From assembly GCA_964463485.1 (NCBI GenBank), contig CAYXDO010000138.1, positions 1 through 31,554 of the forward strand: a DNA stretch of 31,554 nucleotides. Reading direction: 5' to 3'. The stretch's first letter is position 1, and the number at the start of each line of letters is the position of its first letter. The position numbers were made by a program, and so were the translations under genes. Source of the DNA: CAYXDO01 sp964463485. Lineage in GTDB: Bacteria > Myxococcota > Kuafuiibacteriia > Kuafuiibacteriales > Kuafuiibacteriaceae. Below, piece after piece: positions 7,042 through 15,107 of the stretch. A model generated the notes under the pieces. It saw nothing but the letters and a program-made list of their open reading frames with translations. It did not search any database and had not been told where the DNA came from.

Positions 7042-8398
7042 CCGGAAACAATATGCCGAGCCGGAGCGCAGGCCGAAGCGCGAGTCCCGTCACGTCATAC
7101 TCGAGCTTCGCCGAGAGAGTGAGCTCCGGTTCGGTCTCCGTGGCGTCGGCGAGCGCCTGAAATGGCACGAAGCCGGGGACGTCGAAGAGAATGAAGCCAG
7201 CCGTGCGCAAGAAGGCGTAAAGGGTGACGCTGAGCTCGTCGATTTTCAGGTTGCCGCTGAGGCCTACGCCGATCCCAGGGAGTGGCTTTGTTCTCCCGAA
7301 ACGTTCAGGATCCTCGAGGCTCTGAGTCTGGTAAACGCCCTCCAGCGATACGAAATAGCCGGATCCCGGTTCATACGGGCGCAGAACCGTGCCGTCCAGC
7401 CAGGGTCCGGTGTCGTCGCGATAGAGTCGCAAGTCGGAACGCTCGCGAACGAAGGTGCCATGAAAGAGAGTAATGGCACCCGAGGTTCCAACGGAGTAAA
7501 TGGGCTCACCCTCGAGGCCGGGCCGCTCCTGAGTTCCTTTTTCGACATAGGCGCCGTGGGCCTCGAACATGATGGCGTCGCCTAGCGTCATCCCCGCGCC
7601 GAAGAGCGCTGCGAAATTGGGGATAAACTCACCTGCTTCGAGCCCCGGAACACGGCTGGTGAGTAACGCCGATTTGAGCCCGGCGAAGACGTAGTCGGCG
7701 TCCCGGGGCGAGCGCCATCGGAGCCTGATTCCAGGCACCGAGCCCCGCGTGAAGGAACCCACCGAAGTCTTTCCGGGGAAAGCGGCGTTGTCCGCCCAGG
7801 AGAGAACATGTGTAGAGCCCAGCCGAAAACGATCCGTCGAAAGGGGCCACGCCGTCAGGTCGTAGGTTTGGGTCTCGCCTTCCGCGCCATCCCCGAGCTT
7901 TCTGAGGATTCGGATGTAACTTCCGCTGTCGGACAGCTCGAAGGTGCCCGAGCTCTGCGAGACGGAGAGGAGACCCGCGAGCGCCACGTCGGCCTCCCAC
8001 CGAGGCCAAGCGCTCTCGAACTTTCGATAGACCACGAAGTGAGAGAAGGATTCGTACCCCGTGAGCTCGTCGTGGAGTTGTTCCAGAAAGGGCACCGAGG
8101 TGCCCGGATCGAGCCCGATGCGATAGCCCGAAGTCGGGGTCTGTCGTCTTTCGCCCGGTTTGGAGAGGACGTCTTTGTTTCCGAATACGAAAGTCACCCG
8201 TGAGTCGGTGAAGCTCGAGTCACGCAATGTCTCTGCGATTGGAACGGGTCGGACGGCCCGGACCGCCCGTGCAGGCGTGGAGGTTTGCGTCGCTGCGGGC
8301 GTTCGCGTCATGGTCGCGGAGGACGTTCCTGTCAGCTCCGGCACCGCGCGACAAAATATGCTGGTGAAGACGAAGACGACGAGACCCGCGCACGCCAT
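6755..8398 (-). CDS. Large outer-membrane beta-barrel-like protein, unknown family
   Basis: A 547-residue protein starting at ATG 8398. A short hydrophobic segment (CAGLVVFVFTSIFC, residues 3-16) could be a signal peptide or anchor, followed by a Thr/Ala/Pro-rich linker to about residue 55. The rest is rich in alternating hydrophobic and polar strands with Gly and aromatic residues (for example GIGVGLSGNLKIDELSVTLY and LSAKLEYDVTGLALRPALRL) and ends LRLSFHVKLQARW. A terminal aromatic residue after alternating positions is the usual barrel insertion signal, so I place it in the outer membrane. I do not recognise the family or a substrate. It stands alone on the minus strand, with about 420 bases to the divergent epimerase-like gene. 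Its last 90 or so residues are duplicated at 641-927. Confidence 0.7.
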   Translation of the reverse strand: MACAGLVVFVFTSIFCRAVPELTGTSSATMTRTPAATQTSTPARAVRAVRPVPIAETLRDSSFTDSRVTFVFGNKDVLSKPGERRQTPTSGYRIGLDPGTSVPFLEQLHDELTGYESFSHFVVYRKFESAWPRWEADVALAGLLSVSQSSGTFELSDSGSYIRILRKLGDGAEGETQTYDLTAWPLSTDRFRLGSTHVLSWADNAAFPGKTSVGSFTRGSVPGIRLRWRSPRDADYVFAGLKSALLTSRVPGLEAGEFIPNFAALFGAGMTLGDAIMFEAHGAYVEKGTQERPGLEGEPIYSVGTSGAITLFHGTFVRERSDLRLYRDDTGPWLDGTVLRPYEPGSGYFVSLEGVYQTQSLEDPERFGRTKPLPGIGVGLSGNLKIDELSVTLYAFLRTAGFILFDVPGFVPFQALADATETEPELTLSAKLEYDVTGLALRPALRLGILFPATLTSSIDEGARVQVLVNGTDRIVLPVGIDARPVFAGMFEVPFAFSEAVSLSAESRVVHDPNQARFALDSQTGTLRSVFDSPLRLSFHVKLQARW

Positions 8399-8493
8399 GC
8401 TGCATGCTGTTCGATTCCAAGGTTCAAAGGAAGTCCCTGGAGCTCCGCGGACTCCTAGGAGCGCAGGCGGGTAGCCAGTTCATCCGGCTCGCT

Positions 8494-8555
8494 CAGTCGA
8501 CTTTCAGTCGACCGAGCTCACCACCGGTTTTACCCGGTGGCGGGGTCTCAGTCGA
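8494..8555. promoter_or_regulatory. Repeated TCAGTCGA words around a hairpin
   Basis: TCAGTCGA occurs at 8494-8501, 8504-8511 and 8548-8555. Between the second and third, CCACCGG (8521-8527) and CCGGTGG (8534-8540) form a 7-bp stem with the loop TTTTAC. This lies about 100 bases upstream of the barrel gene and 260 bases upstream of the epimerase-like gene. It looks like an operator cluster or leader hairpin; no T-run follows, so a terminator is less likely. Confidence 0.4.
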
Positions 8556-8817
8556 TGAAATCACGGCTGGCGCGTTCGCGGGCTGAGTAGCTGATGTGTG
8601 ACGGAGAGCTTCAGAGGCGTAGCTCGTTGCCATCCCAAACCTTCGAGGGAGTCGGGACTCGGCACTCTCAGTGTTACGCCGCATTTTAGATTTGGAGCCG
8701 TGCATACCGTTGGCCGAGAGTTCCCTTTGCTGTCATTCGCTCCCAATGGTTTCTGGTTGATGACGGTTTCGCTACGTATGTGGCCGCCTCCCCCAATTGC
8801 GGTTACTGTCCCCCCAA
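8556..8817. other. Intergenic region before the epimerase-like gene
   Basis: Frames through here are not protein-like. The region between the barrel gene and the epimerase-like gene must hold two divergent promoters; I see no convincing -35/-10 or sigma-54 box. Confidence 0.35.
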
Positions 8818-9744
8818 ATGCGCGTCGTGCTCACGGGTGCTACGGGCGTCGCCGGTCGAGCGATCGCCAGAGAACTCAAAAGACGAGGTATCGAAGTCTC
8901 CACCTTCGCGCGTGGAAAGGAGCGCGCCGAGCGACTCCGTGCCGTCGGCGTGACGGCCATCGATGTGGACTTTCTCGAGTGTTCCTCGAGCCAATTGAGC
9001 GCCGCGGTCGAAAACGCCAGCGCGGTGATTCACGCCGCAACGAGAATCCCCCCAATCAAGGAGATGAGAAAACGCAGCGCCTGGGCAGAGAACGAGGCCC
9101 TTCGCGCGGAAGGTGCTCGCCGGCTCGTACTGGCGTGCCTCGCCGCCGGAGTCTCGCGTTACATCCAGCACAGCATCACCTTCGTCTACACCGATCGAGG
9201 AAGTGACTGGATCGACGAAGCGACGCCAACTCAGCCGTCCAAAGGTCAGCTTTCGATGGAGGAAGCCGAACGTCAGACGCGTCGCTTCACGGATTCCGGA
9301 GGCATCGGCATCGTGCTCAGAAACGGCCTCTTCTACGGCCCCGATTGTCGATCGATCGATGAAGGGCTGGCCCTGTTGAGGCGACGAGTGGCTCCTGTGC
9401 TTGGGCCCAAGGACGCGTTCTTGTCGTCGATTCACGTCGACGACGTCGCGACCGCAAATGTCGCCGCGCTCGAGCTCGCGGCTGGAATCTACAACGTCGT
9501 GGACGACGAGCCCGTTTCGCGCGCTGAGTATGTCCGCCTTCTCGCCGAGGCCTTCGGAGCCCAGCGAAGCCGTTTTCTACCACCTTGGTTGGTCTCACTG
9601 GTTGGCGGCGAGGACGCGCGCATGCTCATGCGAAGCCAGCGGGTACGAAATGCCAAGCTGAAGGGCGTGGCCGGATGGACCCCGCGCTACCCTTCGGTCG
9701 CAACGGGCTTTCTGGACGTTGCCCGCGCCCGCGCTTCGAAGTGA
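8818..9744 (+). CDS. NAD(P)-binding epimerase/dehydratase-like protein, atypical active site
   Basis: A 308-residue protein of the extended short-chain (epimerase/dehydratase) type. I place the start at ATG 8818, since an in-frame TTG at 8797 has no ribosome site. The N-terminus carries the dinucleotide-binding GATGVAG motif (residues 7-13), a basic second strand STFARGKERAERL favouring NADP, and AVIHAATRIPP at the third strand. Later come LRNGLFYGPDCRSIDEG and SSIHVDDVATANVAALEL, the usual substrate-side and VDDVA motifs. The catalytic YxxxK expected after the PTQPSKG stretch is missing: the helix reads QLSMEEAERQ instead of Y-x-x-S-K. The protein may bind NADP without standard catalysis, or use other residues. 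The gene is followed by repeat island 4 and then the flavoenzyme gene; a shared pathway is possible but unsupported. Confidence 0.8.
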   Translation: MRVVLTGATGVAGRAIARELKRRGIEVSTFARGKERAERLRAVGVTAIDVDFLECSSSQLSAAVENASAVIHAATRIPPIKEMRKRSAWAENEALRAEGARRLVLACLAAGVSRYIQHSITFVYTDRGSDWIDEATPTQPSKGQLSMEEAERQTRRFTDSGGIGIVLRNGLFYGPDCRSIDEGLALLRRRVAPVLGPKDAFLSSIHVDDVATANVAALELAAGIYNVVDDEPVSRAEYVRLLAEAFGAQRSRFLPPWLVSLVGGEDARMLMRSQRVRNAKLKGVAGWTPRYPSVATGFLDVARARASK

Positions 9745-9786
9745 ATCCGAGCTTCCGAACCATTCGCCAAACACCGGAAGGCGAAC

Positions 9787-9838
9787 GCGATTCCGAAACG
9801 CGATTCCGAAACGCGATTCCGAAACGCGATTCCGAGTT
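9787..9838 (+). repeat. Repeat island 4: four tandem 13-mers
   Basis: GCGATTCCGAAAC is repeated at 9787-9799, 9800-9812, 9813-9825, and 9826-9838 (ending GAGTT). It shares GATTCCGA with island 1 and TCCGAAAC with island 2. It lies between the epimerase-like and flavoenzyme genes. A 13-base period means the repeat runs through all three frames and is not coding. Confidence 0.9.
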
Positions 9839-9936
9839 AGCCTCCGAGACGGAGAGGTGGCCTTGTTCGGCCTCGACGCGGCAGTCACTCTGGTGGTCTT
9901 GGGCGAGATGGCTCCAACAAGCCTCTCTCACCGAGT

Positions 9937-11130
9937 ATGTCGATGGTTTACTCATGCCGAAGCCCGCTTGCGCCGGGAGGCCAATTCCTGCTCAATGGCG
10001 TCATCGCCTCGGTGATCATCGTAGGGGCCGGAATCAACGGATTGGCCTCGGCGTGGCGGCTCGCCGCAGCGGGGGCTCGTGTTACCGTGATCGGGAAGTT
10101 CTCGGTGCGCAACGATCACGGTGGCTCACACGGTGCGTCTCGCATCTATCGCACGGCCTACGCAGACCCACTCTACGTCGACTTGATGAGAACAGCCCTG
10201 AATGAAGATTGGCCCCGACTGGAGCTGGATCTCCTCTTCCCAAAAGGAGGATGTTTCTTCGGAACCCCCGGCCCAAAAGTCGAATCGTATCTGAAGGCGA
10301 TGAAGACGATCGGCCCGCAGATTTTCGAGCCTCTGTCGACCTCCGAAGCCCGGAAGCGCTTCGGGTTCTTGTCCTTCGATGAGTCTCACTTGGTTTTTCA
10401 TGACCACAGCGCAGGCGTGGTGGCCGCCGAGTCAACCTGTCGAGCGCTCGAGAGGCTCGCGCGCCATTCGGGTGCGACATTTTTGGAGCACACGAGTGTC
10501 GAAACGGTGCACGACGTGTCAGAAGGGGTCTGCGTCGCAACCACCTCGGGCGTGCTGCTCGGCGACAAAGCAGTGTTGGCGGCCGGCGCCCGGCTAGGGT
10601 CCCTCTGTCCCGAGCTTGCGGTGACCGTGCGCCCAGTCCGTCAGTCCGTACTCTACTACCCCGAGGTCCCCGGGTCGGACAGAGTTTGGGCCTGGCTCGG
10701 AGAAGACGGGTTCTATGGCTTGCCCGATTTCGGCAGAGGCCGGCTGAAAGTCGCGCGGCACCGCCTGGACGGGACCGACCCACCGGACTCCCCGAGTCCG
10801 CGACTCTTCGATGCCGCGGACGTCCAAGCTTTCGTTCGAACCCACTTCGCCATCGATCCAGGACCCCCACTCGCACAGGAGACTTGCCTGTACGCCGTTG
10901 CGCCAAACGAAGATTTCCAGCTAGGTCCCCTGTCGCCGGACTCGAACATCCTCGTCGCGAGCGCTTGCTCGGGACACGCGTTCAAGTTCGCCCCGCTCAC
11001 GGGTCGTCTCGTGATGGAGTGGGTCCTCGAGCAGACATCTTCAGAGCTCGCCAAAAAACTCTTCGCGAAATTCGCCCTTCGAGGTCCTGAGTCGGCTTTG
11101 AATCCGACGCTCTTCGACCCGACCGACTGA
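9937..11130 (+). CDS. Sarcosine-oxidase-type FAD-dependent amine oxidase
   Basis: A 397-residue flavoenzyme of the monomeric sarcosine oxidase/N-methyltryptophan oxidase group, which oxidises secondary amines with oxygen to give an aldehyde, an amine and H2O2. The FAD-binding GAGING lies at residues 30-35 and GSHGASRIYRTAY, the flavin/substrate motif of the family, near residue 66. Cys317 in ETCLYAVAPNEDFQLG corresponds to the cysteine that holds FAD covalently in monomeric sarcosine oxidase, and ACSGHAFKFAPLTG is the conserved C-terminal FAD motif. The start is uncertain: ATG 9937 and 9943 add about 25 residues to the usual N-terminus, while GTG 10012 would give VIIVGAGING directly. The substrate cannot be read from sequence. 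It converges with the LamG surface-protein gene. Confidence 0.85.
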   Translation: MSMVYSCRSPLAPGGQFLLNGVIASVIIVGAGINGLASAWRLAAAGARVTVIGKFSVRNDHGGSHGASRIYRTAYADPLYVDLMRTALNEDWPRLELDLLFPKGGCFFGTPGPKVESYLKAMKTIGPQIFEPLSTSEARKRFGFLSFDESHLVFHDHSAGVVAAESTCRALERLARHSGATFLEHTSVETVHDVSEGVCVATTSGVLLGDKAVLAAGARLGSLCPELAVTVRPVRQSVLYYPEVPGSDRVWAWLGEDGFYGLPDFGRGRLKVARHRLDGTDPPDSPSPRLFDAADVQAFVRTHFAIDPGPPLAQETCLYAVAPNEDFQLGPLSPDSNILVASACSGHAFKFAPLTGRLVMEWVLEQTSSELAKKLFAKFALRGPESALNPTLFDPTD

Positions 11131-11319
11131 GTTCGTCGTGAGGCCCGCGGCCGAATGAGTACCGACCGTCTTGCCCTTCCGCTCTAGATGCGGCTTCGTG
11201 CCCGTGCCGACCCGAGCTCATCTTCGCGACAGCTCGTCGTCAGTTTCTCACGTCGATCCCGAACTTCCTCTTTAGGGTCGGCGCGAGGATGGCTTCGCGG
11301 ACCCGTCCGCAGGCGAAGC
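11131..11319. other. Convergent gap with a fossil acyl-CoA dehydrogenase tail
   Basis: On the minus strand, 11240-11280 reads LKRKFGIDVRN followed by a stop. The acyl-CoA dehydrogenase at 17106-18317 ends LKKRFGIDVKD followed by its stop, and the bases TTCGGGATCGACGT are shared exactly within about 36 similar bases. The segment sits just downstream of the minus-strand LamG gene. It may be the end of a former paralogue now replaced or lost; chance is not excluded because only about a dozen residues match. Confidence 0.35.
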
Positions 11320-13512
11320 TCAGCGTCGGGCGAATCTCCTCGAGCGGAGTCTTCGCACTGGGAGCGAGCAGAGTGCCCAGACCAAGAAGCCCAGCCCGCG
11401 CGAGCCTTCTGCGCTGGGTTCGCTCGAACACGCGCAGCTCGAGTCCGACGCCGGGGGTGGGGCGGGCGTGGCGTCGCGAGCTGCGGCATCCCGCGGCACA
11501 AGAGCGTCCGGCGTCGAGCTCCCGTCCCCTTGGCTCCCGTCCTGCAACATCGCGTCCGTGGGTCCGGTCCCTGCGTCCGGGGAGTTGGCGTCGGCGCTCG
11601 TCGCGTCCGCAGCGACCTGGCCAAGATCGAGACTCACCTCTGCGTCTCCAGTCGAGGCGTCTTCGAAGCTCACCCCGGAGTCCGGGGCTTCGGCGTCCAA
11701 GAATCCCGCGTCGGGCGCGGGGATCGAGCCCAGCCTCACCACCCTCGAAATGCGCACCTCGTCGATCAGTCCGAAAAAGGTCCCGTCCTGGTCGGGACAG
11801 CTCGAAGCTACTCTTTGTCCGCCGAGGTCGAGCGGGTCGGGTGAGCCTTGGAGCTGGCCCGGCGCATACGAGGCTCGATTCGTCTCGACGCCATCGACGA
11901 AGAAAGCCATTTGTCCGCTGTCCGCGTGATAGGTGAATGCGACATTCGACCACTGACCAACGGGGATCGAGGCGTTCGACCAAAGAGAGTATTGCTTCGC
12001 GCCGACCCGAACGCGGGCCTGAAATTGACGACTCTCTTCGAAGACCAAGGTGTAGGCGCCGGTATTGATGTTCCCTTTGCCGAGAAGCATACGCCAGTTG
12101 TTGTTGCCGTCGCAGTCGGGGTCGCCGACCGGAAAAATCGATAGCTCGACGGTCATCGCGTTGACCGGGTTGAGGCTCAAGCTGTGCGGGATGGACAGGC
12201 GCGCCCCCGCCCCGTCGAGCTCCACGGCTTTGCTCGAGTTGCTTCGGCCGTTGTTCGCCGCGGGAAATCGAGCCCCGTCGAGGAGCCGGGCGGTGTTGAA
12301 GTAGCCCGAGCTGTCCGGAGTTCGGCTCGGATCGAGATCTCCGGACCTACTCACGACCTCGTTCATGTGCCACACTCCGGCGTACTGACCGTCGAGCCCA
12401 TCATCGAGCACGATTTCGGTGTAATTCGCGGTGTTCGAGCCAAAAAAGGGCCATACGTCCAACCCAGGCGTGACCGGCAATTGCGAGAATCGATTTCTGC
12501 CCGGGGACGAGAAGAACAGTCGCACGGTGTCTGCGGTCGATGGGTTGACCTCGCCATCGATGTGCGCGACGCCCCAATTCGTCGGATAGCCGAGGATCGA
12601 CAGAGCGTTTCGACGCGGGCCGCATCCGGGTGGGTCTTCGATGGCTCGGCAGGGCATGTTGGCGGCCGTGAAGATCACCGCGTCGCCCTCGGGAAACAGC
12701 CACGGATAGGCTCCGCGAACCAACTCACCGGGAGCGTAGAGTGATCCGTCGGTCGCGCGAAAGGGTCGCTCCGCGAGTCGCCAGACCCCAACGGTTCGAG
12801 AGTCGGTGGCCATCTCCGAAATGACTCGGGGCGCCGACCACCCATCGAGACCGCACGGCGTGTCGTTGACCGAGTACATCAGCACGTCGATCGCGCCGTC
12901 GTTGTTGGGGTGGCCCTGATAGATCATGAGTCGACCATCACGAGTCACCGTGGGCTCGATGCCACGCAGCGTCGTGGGGATTGGCGTGATGCCTTCGGTC
13001 CAAACGAATTTGTGGACCTCTGCGCTCGGGCTGCTTGGGTTTCGGACCCACAGCATGAGCTTCCTCTTCCGCATTCGGTTTGCGTCAGGGTTCAGGGCGT
13101 CCGAGTCGAACACCGCGAAGTCATAACAAGCGTAGGGACCGGCTTGGTCCGTTTCGCCCGTCTCGTTGCAGGCGAAGGGGGCGCGCGCGGCGTCGGGCTC
13201 GCAAAGGGCCAGCGCGTTCTCGGCATTGTCATCCCTCTGGACCATGATGAAGTCGGAGAACGCGGCAGATACGTCTGGATAGCCGAAGGCGTCCCGTCCC
13301 ACCGCTTCCGGGCGGAAGGCGCTCGCGTGCCAGCCGACCCCATCTACGCTCCCGCGAGTCACGACGAAGACGCGGCCGTCGAAGCTGACGTTGTGCCCGT
13401 TTCCGCCCATTGGGCTCGCCACCGAGCGAGCGCTCTCCGCTGCGAGCGCGACGCTTGGCAGGAGCAGGGAGGGCGCCAAAAGAGAAAAGCCATCGCGGAG
13501 CCGAAAGGACAT
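11320..13512 (-). CDS. Secreted LamG-domain surface protein with MYXO-CTERM tail
   Basis: A 730-residue protein starting at ATG 13512, with GGAGG ten bases upstream. It has a signal peptide ending VALA (residue 24). Residues from about 30 to 390 form a beta-rich region with repeated short blades (for example GVWRLAERPFRATDGSLYAPGE is split over two strands) and several Cys pairs, reminiscent of propeller-type repeats. Residues from about 394 to 591 are a LamG/concanavalin-like sandwich: MTVELSIFPVGDPDCDG, NNWRMLLGKG, QWSNVAFTYHADSGQMAFFV and IDEVRISRVVRLG are its usual strands. An Asp/Ala-rich linker follows, then from Cys693 a MYXO-CTERM sorting tail: CAC, a hydrophobic helix (LGFLVWALCSL) and an Arg cluster. 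This should be cut and anchored at the cell surface or released, possibly binding carbohydrate. It is divergent from the peptidase lipoprotein gene. Confidence 0.85.
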   Translation of the reverse strand: MSFRLRDGFSLLAPSLLLPSVALAAESARSVASPMGGNGHNVSFDGRVFVVTRGSVDGVGWHASAFRPEAVGRDAFGYPDVSAAFSDFIMVQRDDNAENALALCEPDAARAPFACNETGETDQAGPYACYDFAVFDSDALNPDANRMRKRKLMLWVRNPSSPSAEVHKFVWTEGITPIPTTLRGIEPTVTRDGRLMIYQGHPNNDGAIDVLMYSVNDTPCGLDGWSAPRVISEMATDSRTVGVWRLAERPFRATDGSLYAPGELVRGAYPWLFPEGDAVIFTAANMPCRAIEDPPGCGPRRNALSILGYPTNWGVAHIDGEVNPSTADTVRLFFSSPGRNRFSQLPVTPGLDVWPFFGSNTANYTEIVLDDGLDGQYAGVWHMNEVVSRSGDLDPSRTPDSSGYFNTARLLDGARFPAANNGRSNSSKAVELDGAGARLSIPHSLSLNPVNAMTVELSIFPVGDPDCDGNNNWRMLLGKGNINTGAYTLVFEESRQFQARVRVGAKQYSLWSNASIPVGQWSNVAFTYHADSGQMAFFVDGVETNRASYAPGQLQGSPDPLDLGGQRVASSCPDQDGTFFGLIDEVRISRVVRLGSIPAPDAGFLDAEAPDSGVSFEDASTGDAEVSLDLGQVAADATSADANSPDAGTGPTDAMLQDGSQGDGSSTPDALVPRDAAARDATPAPPPASDSSCACSSEPSAEGSRGLGFLVWALCSLPVRRLRSRRFARR

Positions 13513-13643
13513 TCGTCGATTTCCTCCGGACGTCGAGTCGCGGTCAAGACGAGGCGGTCGCCAGACCGAACAAGGCTCTCCCTGCGAAGAGGCGCCGTGC
13601 GCGCGCGCTTGTGATTTGCACAGAGAAGTGCTGTAGAGGCGGG

Positions 13644-15107
13644 GTGCGCCGCAAAAGTCCAGTGCAGCTCAGCGGCTTGCTCGTACTGATCTCTCACCTC
13701 GCCGCGCTGTCTCTCGGTTGTGCTGGCCTACCCCCGGCGTGGAGGGCCCAGAGCTCCATCCAACTCTTGAGCCGCCTGCCGCCAGAGTCCGACGCCGAGG
13801 CCATCGAAGTCTTCTCCAAGTACCTCCAAGTCGACACGTCGAATCCTCCTGGCAACGAGTTGCTTGGAGCGCGCCATCTCGCCGAGCGACTCGCCTCGGT
13901 CGGGATCGACTCCGAGCTCGTTCCGCTCCGCGGCAGCGCTACTCGTGGCTCGCTGATCGCTCATTTACGCGGGGACAAGTCCGTGGGAGGGCCGCTGTGC
14001 TTGCTTTCTCACATCGACGTGGTTCCAGCGCTCGCTTCGGAGTGGACTCATCCTCCCTTTTCCGGGCACGTCGACGATCAGGGTGTGATTTGGGGCCGAG
14101 GAGCGCTCGACATGAAGAGCATGGGCGCTATCGAGCTCCTCGCGATGTTGTGGCTGAAGCGGCTGGACGTGAAGCTGGGGCGGGACGTCGTGCTCATCGC
14201 CGTAGCCGACGAGGAAGACGCGAATCGCGGCATGATCGAGCTCGTCGAAGACGCATGGGACCGCTTGGGGTGTGAGTATCTCTTGAACGAAGGGGGCTTG
14301 GGTCTTCGAGATCTCCTGTTCGCTGGGCAGACTGTTTTTCCGATCTCGGTGGCCGAAAAGGGCGTGCTTTGGATCGACGTGGAGGTGCGAGGCGAGGGTG
14401 GGCATGGCTCGACGCCGAGGCCGGAGCATGCGGCCCGCAGATATCTCGACGCGTTGAAGCGGCTCGATCGCTGGAAGTCGGCTCCGCGCATTCATCCTTC
14501 GCTGTATGAGCTCCTGAGTCGAGTCGGTCGTCATCGTGGGTTTCCTGAGTCCCTGATTCTCGGCAGTCGCTGGATGGTGAATACTTTTCTAGAAGAGACC
14601 TTACTCGAGAATCCGGCGACACGCGCAGCGATCACGGACACCGCCTACGTGACCGGATTCGACAGCGGTGGGAATCTACACAACGTGGTGCCGTCCAGAA
14701 TGCGCGCTCGCATCGACAGCCGTATTCTGCCGGGGACGCGAACGGACGAGATGCTGAGGGAGCTTTCGGCTCTGGCCGGGCCCGACGCGAAGCTGTCGAT
14801 TCGGTTTGCCGCGGAGGCGCTCGAGTCGTCGTCGGCCGACCCGGTGTTCGACGTCTTGGTTCGTCACGTCGAGGCGGACAGGCGCGATGCCGTGGCGGGT
14901 CCGGCCTTGTCGCCTGGATTCACGGATTCGCTCTATGCTCGGAAGATGGGTGCGAAAGCGTATGGGTTCGTGCCGTTCGAGGTGAGTAAGGAGCTCGCGA
15001 CGACCTATCACGCCGCCAACGAGCGACTGCCCGCCGCCGCTTTTCTTCGCGGATTTCGAGTGCTGCTGGGAGCCGTCGCGGAGATCTCGGCGCGGAGCGC
15101 CCAATGA
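13644..15107 (+). CDS. M20-family metallopeptidase lipoprotein
   Basis: The frame is open from 13410, but I choose the GTG at 13644 because GAGG precedes it and it puts a hydrophobic stretch and lipobox (LSLGC, Cys26) at the N-terminus; the protein is then 487 residues. M20 peptidases (carboxypeptidase G2/ArgE/DapE group) use two zinc ions. The ligands are visible: His123 and Asp125 in LLSHIDVV, the bridging Asp156 in GRGALDMKS, Glu190 as general base and Glu191 as ligand in ADEEDANRG, and the late His in TTYHAANERL. GEGGHGSTPRPEHA marks the dimerisation domain. Substrate is unknown; a role in trimming peptides or acyl-amino acids in the envelope is inference. Its TGA overlaps the ATG of the barrel gene, so the two are probably translationally coupled. 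Confidence 0.85.
   Translation: MRRKSPVQLSGLLVLISHLAALSLGCAGLPPAWRAQSSIQLLSRLPPESDAEAIEVFSKYLQVDTSNPPGNELLGARHLAERLASVGIDSELVPLRGSATRGSLIAHLRGDKSVGGPLCLLSHIDVVPALASEWTHPPFSGHVDDQGVIWGRGALDMKSMGAIELLAMLWLKRLDVKLGRDVVLIAVADEEDANRGMIELVEDAWDRLGCEYLLNEGGLGLRDLLFAGQTVFPISVAEKGVLWIDVEVRGEGGHGSTPRPEHAARRYLDALKRLDRWKSAPRIHPSLYELLSRVGRHRGFPESLILGSRWMVNTFLEETLLENPATRAAITDTAYVTGFDSGGNLHNVVPSRMRARIDSRILPGTRTDEMLRELSALAGPDAKLSIRFAAEALESSSADPVFDVLVRHVEADRRDAVAGPALSPGFTDSLYARKMGAKAYGFVPFEVSKELATTYHAANERLPAAAFLRGFRVLLGAVAEISARSAQ

Noticed and set aside
8598..9206. A 202-residue plus-strand frame starting upstream of the epimerase-like gene
   Set aside because: It runs through the intergenic region and then overlaps the well-supported epimerase frame with Arg-rich shadow sequence.
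11188..11936. Long plus-strand frames under the LamG gene
   Set aside because: They are the antisense of the Asp-rich stalk and MYXO-CTERM tail, with Arg/Ser-rich composition typical of shadows in high-GC DNA.
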